From: Thioclava sp. JE_KL1
Lineage (GTDB): Bacteria > Pseudomonadota > Alphaproteobacteria > Rhodobacterales > Rhodobacteraceae
Direction: 5' to 3'
DNA: 64,000 nt
Assembly (NCBI RefSeq): GCF_009296265.1
Contig: NZ_WBJS01000003.1
Span: 310,001 to 374,000, forward strand
Positions 51,356 through 59,199 of the stretch are shown here, one piece after another (within the stretch, counting starts at the first letter, position 1; the number at the start of each line of letters is the position of its first letter). Below the pieces are notes generated by a model. That model was not told where the DNA came from. It made no database searches and saw only the letters and a list, made by a program, of their open reading frames with translations. A program made the translations under genes and the position numbers.

Positions 51356-52405
51356 TTACGCCAGATGGCCGAGGAAGGCGTCGATTTCCTCAGGCGTCGT
51401 GGCCCAGGAACAGACCAGTCGCGCGGCCAGAAGCTCGTCCTCGGGGCCTTCCAGCGACTGGTCGAACGGCCAGAGATAGTAATAGGCCCCCGCTGCATTC
51501 GCGCGCTTATGCGCCCCGCGCGGCAGGGCGGCAAAGACCGCGTTGGCCTGCGTCGGATGGATCAGCTTCGCACCCTCGATCTGGCCGATGCCTTCCGAGA
51601 GTTTGCGTGCCATTTCATTGGCATGCCGCGCGGTCTTCAACCACAGATCGTCGGCCAGATAAGTCTGCATCTGGGCCGCGAGGAAGCGGTGCTTCGAGAA
51701 GAGATGGCCGCCACGCTTGCGGCGCAGCTCGAACTCCCAGGCGCGTTTGGGGTCAAAAATCACCACCGCCTCGACGCCCATGCAGCCATTCTTCGTGCCG
51801 CCGAAGCTGAGCACGTCGACGCCCGCCTTCCACGTCATCTCCGCCGGGCTGCAGCCCGCGGACACCAGCGCATTGGCGAAGCGCGCGCCGTCCATATGCA
51901 CGGGCAGATGGAAGCGGCGAGCGACATCGGTCAGCGCTTTGACGTCCTCGGGCGAATAGACCGCGCCGGCCTCGGTCGAGTTCGTGATCGAGACCATGCC
52001 GCGCTGCACGTTATGGATGCCGCCGCGCCCGGTATGGGCGATGGTGCGCGCGAGCGCATCGGGGTCCATCTTCGCGTCCGGCCCGTCGACCAGAACCAGC
52101 TTCGAGCCGCCGGTGTAGAATTCCGGCGCGCCGCATTCGTCTTCTTCGATATGGGCGTTGCGGTGGCAGAAGATCGCGCCCCAGGGCTGGGTCAGCACTG
52201 CGCAGGAGAGCGCATTGGCCGCCGTCCCGGTCGCGACGAGATAGACACGCGCTTCGGGCGCCTCGAAAATCTCGCGGATCTTCGCCTGCACGCCTTCGGT
52301 GATCGGGTCGTCGCCATAGGAATGCACATGCCCCTCATTCGCGGCCATGAGGCCCTCGAGAATGGCGGGATGGGCACCGGACGTGTTGTCGGAGGCAAAA
52401 TTCAT
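51356..52405 (-). CDS. ltaE: Low-specificity L-threonine aldolase
   Basis: This 349-residue PLP enzyme cleaves threonine to glycine and acetaldehyde. The opening MNFASDNTSGAHPAI, the substrate loop GRGGIHNVQRGMVSITN and the PLP lysine in SFGGTKNGCMG match the family. HMDGARFANAL carries the PLP-binding Asp. Its ATG overlaps the preceding gene's stop, placing it last in the minus-strand run. Confidence 0.9.
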   Translation of the reverse strand: MNFASDNTSGAHPAILEGLMAANEGHVHSYGDDPITEGVQAKIREIFEAPEARVYLVATGTAANALSCAVLTQPWGAIFCHRNAHIEEDECGAPEFYTGGSKLVLVDGPDAKMDPDALARTIAHTGRGGIHNVQRGMVSITNSTEAGAVYSPEDVKALTDVARRFHLPVHMDGARFANALVSAGCSPAEMTWKAGVDVLSFGGTKNGCMGVEAVVIFDPKRAWEFELRRKRGGHLFSKHRFLAAQMQTYLADDLWLKTARHANEMARKLSEGIGQIEGAKLIHPTQANAVFAALPRGAHKRANAAGAYYYLWPFDQSLEGPEDELLAARLVCSWATTPEEIDAFLGHLA

Positions 52406-52851
52406 GAGAGATCCTCGATCGTGTATTCGTCCCACTCGTCTTCGGGCACTTCGAATTCGGGCACAGTCCAGCCGCGCACGCTTTCCCCGGCCTCGTGGAC
52501 CGTCTCGCGCGAGCCCGAGATCAGGTAGTGCCAGTCATGGAGCGGCTTGTCTTCGAAGCGCAGCCGATAGGCGCAGGTCGCGGGCATCCAATAGGCGATC
52601 TTGTGGATCGTCTTCGGGCTGAGCGTGACGCATTCTGGGACGAACTGGTGGCGAATGTCATATTGCGTGCAGCTGCAGCTCTCGCCATCGAGCAGCCGGC
52701 AGGCGACGCGGGTGAAGACGACCTCGCCCGTATCCTCGTATTCGAGCTTGTTCAGGCAGCATTTACCGCAGCCATCGCACAGCGCCTCCCATTCGGGGGC
52801 GGTGAGCTTTTTCAGCGGCAGTTTCCAGAACTCGGGGCGCAGTTTGGTCAT
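52402..52851 (-). CDS. YcgN family cysteine cluster protein (UPF0260)
   Basis: This 149-residue protein has the Cys-rich segment CDGCGKCCLNKLEYEDTGEV and further cysteines in GESCSCTQYD and ATCAYRLRF, typical of the YkgJ/YcgN Fe-S or zinc cluster family. Function is unknown. I start at MTKLRPEFW (52851); the frame upstream runs into the inverted-repeat element. Confidence 0.88.
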   Translation of the reverse strand: MTKLRPEFWKLPLKKLTAPEWEALCDGCGKCCLNKLEYEDTGEVVFTRVACRLLDGESCSCTQYDIRHQFVPECVTLSPKTIHKIAYWMPATCAYRLRFEDKPLHDWHYLISGSRETVHEAGESVRGWTVPEFEVPEDEWDEYTIEDLS

Positions 52852-52976
52852 GGCGCGGAAAATGGGGCAGCGGCGGGGAAATGGAAAGGGCAGATCGGCG
52901 GATCGTGAGCGGATCTGCGATTTGGACATGGCGGGACGGGCAGACCGACGACTTTTGGCGCGGGGCGACCAGCCCC

Positions 52977-53109
52977 GGGCCGCGCCCGACCTCCCCCCGG
53001 GAGGGCGCATTGGCGATGTCGGCGCAGGTTTCAGCGTCATTCGGATTTGCGCGATAAAGTGACCAGAGATGCAAGATGCTAATCGCCCACCCGAGGTCGG
53101 GCGCGGCCC
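52977..53109. repeat. Long inverted-repeat element, copy 2, with perfect 17-bp arms
   Basis: GGGCCGCGCCCGACCTC (52977-52993) and GAGGTCGGGCGCGGCCC (53093-53109) are exact reverse complements. Inside are CTCCCCCCGGGAG, GGGCGCATTGGCGATGTCG and CGCCCACCCGAGG, in the same order as the element at 17168. The right end touches the ribF stop codon (TCA at 53110-53112). Confidence 0.82.
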
Positions 53110-54048
53110 TCAGCGCTCAGCCAGGATCTCCCGTGCGCGGGCGCAATCGGCATCCATCTGCGCGACCAGCGCCTCGAGCCCGTCGAACTTCATCTCGGGG
53201 CGCAGGAATTCGACCAGCGCGACCGAGACATGCTCGTCGTAGAGATCGCCTTTGAAATCGAAAACGAAGGTTTCGAGGTTCGGGGTATTCTCGCCGAACA
53301 TCGGGCGCACGCCGAGGCTCGCGGCCCCGGTATAGCTGCCCTTATGCGGCCCGGTAAGCACGTCGAGCTTTACCGCATAGACGCCGAGCTTGGGCAGATG
53401 CAGCCCGGCCATCGACATATTCGCGGTCGGATAGCCCAGATCGCGCCCGCGCTTGTCGCCATGCAGCACCGCGCCCTCGATCCGGTGCAGGTGACCCAGC
53501 ATCGCGGCGGCATCCTCGGGGCGGCCTTCGGCCAGCGCGGTGCGGATCGCAGTCGAGGACGCCTCCACCCCCTCGACATGCAGAAGCGGCGCGACAGTGA
53601 CCTCGAAGCCGTATTTCGCGCCCAGTTCGGTCAGCATGGCCGTGTCGCCCTCGCGCCCCTTGCCGAAGCGGAAATCGCCGCCCACCGCGACATGGGTCAC
53701 GCCCAGCCCCTCGGCCAGCACTTCGCGGGCGAACGCGTCGGCGCTCATATCGGCCAATTCTTCGTTGAAGGGCAGCTCATAGAGCCGATCGACGCCGAGC
53801 TTGGCGAGCCGGTTGGCGCGCGCCTCGGGGTTCATCAGCCGGAACGGCGGCAGGGTCTTGCCCGCCCGGGCTGCGAAGAATTCGCGGGGATGGGGCTCGA
53901 AGGTGATGACGCCCAGCGGCGCGTCTTTCCCACGTGCCTGATCGATCACCGATTGATGGCCGAGATGGATGCCGTCGAAATTGCCCATCGCGACGGAGGA
54001 TCCGCGCGCGGATTTCTCCAGCGATTTCCAAGTGGTCAAGCGTTTCAT
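53110..54048 (-). CDS. ribF: Bifunctional riboflavin kinase / FAD synthetase
   Basis: This 312-residue enzyme phosphorylates riboflavin to FMN and adenylates FMN to FAD. The N-terminal adenylyltransferase has VAMGNFDGIHLGHQSVI, and the C-terminal kinase has KRGRDLGYPTANMSM. It sits in the minus-strand run after MaoC; no FMN riboswitch precedes it. Confidence 0.95.
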   Translation of the reverse strand: MKRLTTWKSLEKSARGSSVAMGNFDGIHLGHQSVIDQARGKDAPLGVITFEPHPREFFAARAGKTLPPFRLMNPEARANRLAKLGVDRLYELPFNEELADMSADAFAREVLAEGLGVTHVAVGGDFRFGKGREGDTAMLTELGAKYGFEVTVAPLLHVEGVEASSTAIRTALAEGRPEDAAAMLGHLHRIEGAVLHGDKRGRDLGYPTANMSMAGLHLPKLGVYAVKLDVLTGPHKGSYTGAASLGVRPMFGENTPNLETFVFDFKGDLYDEHVSVALVEFLRPEMKFDGLEALVAQMDADCARAREILAER

Positions 54049-54077
54049 CCACCCCGCCCTCCGGCGAGGTCGCCGGG

Positions 54078-54527
54078 TCAGTCGAACTTGCGCGAGGGCG
54101 CCAGAACCAGCGCCTCGCCTTTCACGACCACCGTATCGCCCACCGCGCAGTGGGTTTCAAGCGTGACACGGCGACGCGAATGGTCGATCGCCGTCACCTT
54201 CACCTCGGCATAGACCACATCGCCGGGGCGCACGGGAGCCATGAATTTGAGCGACTGGCCCAGATAAACCGTGCCGTGACCGGGAAGCTGCTCGCCAATG
54301 ACTGCCGAGATCAGGCCGGCAGTCAGCATGCCATGCGCGATTCGACCCTCGAAAATGGTGTCTTGCGCATAGGCATCGTCCAGATGGACCGGGTTATGGT
54401 CGGTGGAGACTTCCGCGAACATCTCGATGTCGCGGTCGGTGACCTCCTTGCGGAGGTAGCGCACCATGCCGATTTCCAGATCTTCGATGCAGATCGTGCC
54501 ACGGGGCAGGTTGTCGAGCATATCCAT
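54078..54527 (-). CDS. MaoC family dehydratase
   Basis: This 149-residue hot-dog-fold protein has FAEVSTDHNPVHLDDAYAQD and RIAHGMLTAGLISAVIGEQL, the hydratase-2 motif with Asp and His. It may hydrate a (2E)-enoyl-CoA or related thioester. The start is taken at 54527; ATG 54521 and 54563 are alternatives. It precedes ribF by 29 bp. Confidence 0.87.
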   Translation of the reverse strand: MDMLDNLPRGTICIEDLEIGMVRYLRKEVTDRDIEMFAEVSTDHNPVHLDDAYAQDTIFEGRIAHGMLTAGLISAVIGEQLPGHGTVYLGQSLKFMAPVRPGDVVYAEVKVTAIDHSRRRVTLETHCAVGDTVVVKGEALVLAPSRKFD

Positions 54528-54662
54528 AGGTCCCAGCCGGAAGTTTATGTTGCACTGCGGCATAGCACATGCGGCAGAGCACAGGCAAGATGCCTGCGCA
54601 ACTTTTTTACCCTACCGCAACAAAAGGCGCAACAAAGTTACCGCCTGGATTTTATGCACCGC

Positions 54663-55541
54663 TCAGGTCAGCTGACCCATCGTGTAGAGCGGGTCGCGCT
54701 GACGCGCCTCCAGCCAGGAGTGCAGCAATTCGGGATCGGGGTTCTGCGGATCGGCCCCGAACTGGTCATGCGCCAGCCCGCTGGAGATGAAGAGGCAATC
54801 GATCCCCTCCCCCGCAGCGCCGGCCACATCGGTATTGATCCCGTCGCCGATGGCGAGGATGCGCGCATCCTCCGCGCCGCCCAGACGGCTCAGCTTGCGC
54901 CGCGCGAGATCGTAGATCGGCGGATGGGGCTTTCCGAAATACATCGCCTCGCCGCCCATTTCCTCATAAAGCGCAGCCAGCGCGCCGGCGCAGTAGATGC
55001 GCTTGTCGCCCAGATCGACGACAATATCGGGGTTCGCGCAGAGCATCGGCAGCTCGCGCATCTTCGCGAGCAGGAACTTCGGGCGGTAATCCTCGGGGAC
55101 TTCGTTCACCTCGTCGAAGGGACCGGTGCAGACGATGCCCTCGGCCTCGTCGAAATCGACGCGGGTGATCTCGGCCTGCCCCTGCCATTCTTCCGGCACC
55201 TCGGTGAAGAACCCGTCATCCTTGGACGGGCCCAGATGCCAGACCTTCTTGCCCACGGCGCCCGCGAACATCGCATCCTGCGCGGCATCGCCGGAGGAGA
55301 CGACGAGGTCATAGGCGTCGCGCGGACAGCCCAGCTTGTCGAGCGATTCCATCACGAATTTCGCAGGCCGCGGGGCGTTGGTCAGAAGCACGACCTTGCC
55401 GCCCTTCGCACGAAACGCCTGCAGCGCCTCGACTGCCGCGGGAAACGCCTTAACCCCGTTATGCAGGCACCCCCAGAGGTCGCAAAACAGCGCGTCATAG
55501 GGATCGGAAATCTCGGACAGCGAAGAGATGATGCGGGTCAT
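54663..55541 (-). CDS. TIGR01459 family HAD-type hydrolase
   Basis: This 292-residue HAD phosphatase of the NagD-like subgroup shows DALFCDLWGCLHNGVKAFP with the nucleophile Asp, VVLLTNAPRP, GKPHPPIYDLARRKL and AIGDGINTDVAGA. The substrate is unknown. It starts the run HAD-MaoC-ribF, a common arrangement in this group. Confidence 0.88.
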   Translation of the reverse strand: MTRIISSLSEISDPYDALFCDLWGCLHNGVKAFPAAVEALQAFRAKGGKVVLLTNAPRPAKFVMESLDKLGCPRDAYDLVVSSGDAAQDAMFAGAVGKKVWHLGPSKDDGFFTEVPEEWQGQAEITRVDFDEAEGIVCTGPFDEVNEVPEDYRPKFLLAKMRELPMLCANPDIVVDLGDKRIYCAGALAALYEEMGGEAMYFGKPHPPIYDLARRKLSRLGGAEDARILAIGDGINTDVAGAAGEGIDCLFISSGLAHDQFGADPQNPDPELLHSWLEARQRDPLYTMGQLT

Positions 55542-55653
55542 GGCGGCCTTTCGTCAGCAGGGTTTGGCGCGGTCAGAGCCCCCGCAGGCGGGGGCCGCGC
55601 GCTTACCGAAGCTATATGGCACGGGCGTGACCGAAGGCAAAGCGGCTGGCCGC

Positions 55654-56505
55654 TCAGTCCTCGTCCGTCGCGGCCCCGTAGCCGTAGCCATAGGCGTAGC
55701 CGTATTCGGGAGCGGCGAAGCGGAATTTGTTGACCACGACGCCCATCACATTGGTGCGCTCGGCCAGCTCGCGCTCGCAGACGTCGATTTCCTGAATCGT
55801 GGTCTCTTCGGTCGCGGCGATGATCAGCACGCAATCGACATGGGCGGCGAGCGAGAGCGTATCGTCGCTGACCAGCACCGGCGCGGTGTCGAAGATCATC
55901 AGGTCGGGGGCGTAGATCGTCTCGATCCGCTCCAGCGCCTCGGCAGCGCGGCGCGACTGGATCAACTCGGCCGGGGTCTCCACCGGCTTGCTATTCGCCC
56001 CAATCGCGAGGTTGCCGCCCAGCCGCAACGCGTGATCGGCAAACTCGGCCGTGCCTGCGAGCACTTCGGAGATCTGCGGCCCGCGCGGCGCGTCGAGCAG
56101 CTTCAACAGCGAGGGCTTGCGGAAATCGGCCTCTATGAGCAGCGTGTGCCGCTCTTGCTGTCGTGCGAGGCTCAGCGCGAGATTGAGCGCGACGGTCGAC
56201 TTCCCGCAGCCCGCCGAGGGCGAGGTGATCGCCAGCCGCCGCCAGCCATTGGCGCGCATCTGCTGCACGATCTTGGTGCGCATCAGGTCGATCGGGGCGC
56301 TCTCGGCGCTGCCATCGGGGCTGACGATGCGCTTGCCGCGCAGCCGCCCCAAATTCGGGGCGATCGGCGTCAAAGCCTGCCACGCGCCTGCCGTGATGCC
56401 GTCGCTGCCGGGGGCGACCTGCGCCCGGACCGAAGGCTCGGAGGCTGCACGGCCCGTACGGGCGGCGCGGGCTTTGGCAATCGCGTCTCGCAATCTTTCG
56501 GCCAT
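55654..56505 (-). CDS. Polysaccharide biosynthesis tyrosine autokinase (CpsD/CapB-type)
   Basis: This 283-residue cytoplasmic BY-kinase pairs with the Wzc-like membrane protein encoded upstream. Walker A SPSAGCGKST is at 95-104, Walker A' LLIEADFRKP at 122-131 and Walker B LMIFDTAPVLVSDD follows. The C-terminal tail EYGYAYGYGYG is the probable autophosphorylation cluster. Size fits the separate-kinase arrangement of exosortase-linked EPS loci. It starts 16 bp after the chain-length gene's stop. Confidence 0.87.
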   Translation of the reverse strand: MAERLRDAIAKARAARTGRAASEPSVRAQVAPGSDGITAGAWQALTPIAPNLGRLRGKRIVSPDGSAESAPIDLMRTKIVQQMRANGWRRLAITSPSAGCGKSTVALNLALSLARQQERHTLLIEADFRKPSLLKLLDAPRGPQISEVLAGTAEFADHALRLGGNLAIGANSKPVETPAELIQSRRAAEALERIETIYAPDLMIFDTAPVLVSDDTLSLAAHVDCVLIIAATEETTIQEIDVCERELAERTNVMGVVVNKFRFAAPEYGYAYGYGYGAATDED

Positions 56506-56521
56506 CTCTTGCCTCCTTGCC

Positions 56522-58030
56522 TCAGAACAGCCGGTCGAGCGGCATGTAGAACGCGCCGAACAGCACCACGACCGCAACGAAAGCCGCGCCGACCATCGAG
56601 CCGGAGACCAGAACCTTACGACGACGGCGGCGCATGTCTTCGGGCGTGCTCAGATAGGGAAGCGTCGCGAAAGCCGAGATCCCTAAATGGCGCTGCAGAT
56701 CTTCGGGGCGACGGATGCCGGTGCTGAGCAATTCGCGCAGCGCAATCGCCACGAGACCGAGCAGCAGCCCCACCCCGACGCCTGCCAGCGCAAGCGTCTT
56801 GCGGTTGGGTTTCACCGGCTCGCCCGGCGCGACCGCCTGATCGATCACGGTCAGCTTCTCGCCCTTGGCCAGCGACTCGATCGTATCACCCGTCTCGGCC
56901 ACGGCGCGCGCTTTCACGGCGCTGTCGTACTGATCGGCGAGATTGTCGTGATCGCGGCGCAGCGCCTCGAGCGCCGATGCGTTGGCGGGCACTTTCGCAA
57001 TCGCCTCGCGGAGTTGTGCGATTTTCAGATCGGCGGCATCGCCTGCGGCCTGCGCCACGAAAAGCGTATCCGTCAATTCGCGCAGACGGCTCTCGAAGGC
57101 GGAGTTGGCTTTCGGCAGCGGCATCGTCACCTGCTGCGACAATTCCTGAATCTGCGCGCCCAGCGCCGCGAGGCGTGCGTCATCAGCGGGCAGCAGCGGT
57201 TTGAGCGCGTCGCGCTGCGCCTCGAGCCGGGACAGTTCGCGCGCGGCGGGCGGATAGATCGCATCGCGGTCGACCACACGCCCCGCCGCTTCGCGCAGCC
57301 GCACCAGCCGGTCGATCTCCGTCTCGGTCTCGTTCACATGCGCGAGCCGGGTCTCCGCGCCCGCCTGCACGGCAGCGAGACGGTCGCGCAGCAGCGGCAA
57401 TTCTTCGGGCAGCGCGTCGCCGTTCTCCTGCTTGAACTGCAACATCGCGCTGGAGGATTTCGCCAGTTCGCCTTCCAGCCGATCCACCTCGCGCGAGAAG
57501 AAATCGAGCGTATCGCGGGCGGCCTTGGTGCGGATATCGCTGTCTTCCTTGAGGATGCGCGTCACCAGCTCGTTCGCGACCCGCGCGGCGCGAGCCGGGG
57601 CGCCTGCGCGGAAGGACACCGTCATGAAGGTCGCGTCTTTCGGGGCGGAGCGCGACTTGCTCTGCTCGGAGATCTCGATCTCGACCGAGTTCTGCAGCGC
57701 CTCGAAAACCGCATCGGCATTGCGCGCGCCGGACTCGGTGCGCAGGTCAGGGAAAAGCGCCATCCGCCGCGCCATGTCGAGCAGGCTTTCGCGCGAGAGC
57801 ACCCGCTTGCGGATCACCTGCAGCTTGGCATTGGTGTCGGTGCGCACGGTCGAGGCCGCGAGACCGTCCGGGATGCGGTCCCCTTCGACGACGAGAAGCG
57901 CCTTCGCCTCGTAGATCGGCGTGATCATCCGCCCCGCCGCCAGACCGACAAGCGCGCCCAGCAGCACCGCCAGCAAGAGCCAGTGGACCCGCCGGGCAAA
58001 CAGGGCTGCGTAGAAGCGGAGCTCCCGCAT
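56522..58030 (-). CDS. Wzc/GumC-type polysaccharide chain-length determinant
   Basis: This 502-residue inner-membrane protein has a Wzz domain opening with VHWLLLAVLLGALVGLAAG and PIYEAKALLVVEG, a long periplasmic coiled coil (RAARVANELVTRILKED; ARELSRLEAQRDALKPLL) and a second helix near the C-terminus (LALAGVGVGLLLGLVAIAL). It sets polymer length and regulates export. It overlaps the ATPase gene by one base. Confidence 0.87.
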   Translation of the reverse strand: MRELRFYAALFARRVHWLLLAVLLGALVGLAAGRMITPIYEAKALLVVEGDRIPDGLAASTVRTDTNAKLQVIRKRVLSRESLLDMARRMALFPDLRTESGARNADAVFEALQNSVEIEISEQSKSRSAPKDATFMTVSFRAGAPARAARVANELVTRILKEDSDIRTKAARDTLDFFSREVDRLEGELAKSSSAMLQFKQENGDALPEELPLLRDRLAAVQAGAETRLAHVNETETEIDRLVRLREAAGRVVDRDAIYPPAARELSRLEAQRDALKPLLPADDARLAALGAQIQELSQQVTMPLPKANSAFESRLRELTDTLFVAQAAGDAADLKIAQLREAIAKVPANASALEALRRDHDNLADQYDSAVKARAVAETGDTIESLAKGEKLTVIDQAVAPGEPVKPNRKTLALAGVGVGLLLGLVAIALRELLSTGIRRPEDLQRHLGISAFATLPYLSTPEDMRRRRRKVLVSGSMVGAAFVAVVVLFGAFYMPLDRLF

Positions 58031-58950
58031 CAGCGCCCTCCCCTGTGGAGGAAGGCGGGCGCGGCCTCAGCAGTCGCTGCAGTGTCAGGCGCGGGCGCGA
58101 TCACGCGCGGCTTGGCGCGCTGGGTCTCGACCGGCAGATAGAAGACGTTGTCCTCGATCACCCTGTCGATGATCTCGCCGGTGACGATCTCCGAACGCGC
58201 CGAGTAGGCATAGACCATGCCCAGATCGGCCAGCTGGTTCATCAGCCGCGGAAGGCCGCCGCAATGGGCGTGCAGTTTCTGCGCGGCCTCGGGGGTGAAT
58301 ATCTCGCGCGTCGCCCCCGCGACCTGCAGGCGATGGGCGATATAGGGCTGCGCGCAATCGGCGGGCATCGGCCCGAGATGGAAGCCGGAAGACACACGCT
58401 GCGCGAACTGGCGCAGTTCGGGCCGCGCGATCAGGTCGCGCAGTTCCGGCTGCCCCATCAGGATCAGCTGCACCAGCTCGTCCTTGTCGGCGTTGATATT
58501 GGTGATCATGCGCAGCTCTTCGAGCACGCCCGCATCGAGGTTCTGCGCCTCGTCGATCACCACCACGACGCGCCGCCCGGCGGCATATTCCTGGATCAGA
58601 AGCTGCTGGAACCGGTCGTAGATCAGGACGTAATCCTCGCCCGCCTCCACCCGCTGGCCGAGCGAGAGCATGATCCAGCGGATCACGTCGTCGCGCGAGC
58701 CGCGCGCGTTCGACACGAGCGCGATCGTCACATCCTCGGAGATCGTCGCCATCAGGTGACGCAGCAGCGTCGTCTTGCCCGCCCCGACCTCGCCAGTGAT
58801 CAGCGTGATCGGTGCGCGCGAGAACAGCCCGTATTCGAGCATCGTCGCCGCGTGCTTGTGCTCTGGAGACCAGAACAGGAAATCGGGATCGGGCAGCAAC
58901 GAAAAGGGACGCTCTGCCAACCCGAAGAATTCGGTGTAGATTTCGTTCAT
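58030..58950 (-). CDS. ExeA-like AAA ATPase of exosortase/EPS loci
   Basis: This 306-residue protein opens MNEIYTEFFGLAERPFSLLP, as in general secretion ATPase ExeA-like and exosortase-associated ATPases. Walker A is GEVGAGKTTLL and Walker B VVVVIDEAQNL; NLDAGVLEELRMITNI follows. The C-terminus is disordered (Pro/Ala-rich). It is the first gene of the minus-strand EPS transcript, divergent from the TPR lipoprotein. Confidence 0.86.
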   Translation of the reverse strand: MNEIYTEFFGLAERPFSLLPDPDFLFWSPEHKHAATMLEYGLFSRAPITLITGEVGAGKTTLLRHLMATISEDVTIALVSNARGSRDDVIRWIMLSLGQRVEAGEDYVLIYDRFQQLLIQEYAAGRRVVVVIDEAQNLDAGVLEELRMITNINADKDELVQLILMGQPELRDLIARPELRQFAQRVSSGFHLGPMPADCAQPYIAHRLQVAGATREIFTPEAAQKLHAHCGGLPRLMNQLADLGMVYAYSARSEIVTGEIIDRVIEDNVFYLPVETQRAKPRVIAPAPDTAATAEAAPAFLHRGGR

Positions 58951-59020
58951 GCCTGTACCGGGCCTTTGGCCTCTGGGATTTGTTTGCGCCAGTAAGCTGC
59001 ATCTCCCCGCCTTACGCAAG

Positions 59021-59085
59021 AATTCGTGAGCAATTCGCGAGTGGCTGAGGCGAAACTGTCGCAAAAACGCGTCTATTCCTAGGAA
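59021..59085. promoter_or_regulatory. Possible operator sites in the divergent EPS intergenic region
   Basis: AATTCGTGAGC is followed directly by AATTCGCGAGT (period 11 bp, one helical turn). Further on, TTCCTAGGAA (59076-59085) is a perfect palindrome in a locally AT-rich patch. The region separates two divergent EPS transcripts. I do not recognise the regulator. Confidence 0.35.
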
Positions 59086-59199
59086 AACTGGCTATTTAGA
59101 CAGGGGGGCGCTGTTCAAATCTCTTTATAGATGACGTCGGAGCAGCTAGCCTTTCTGCCAAGCGCCAGTCAGAGCGCAGTAGCAGAGCAGGCAAGACAG

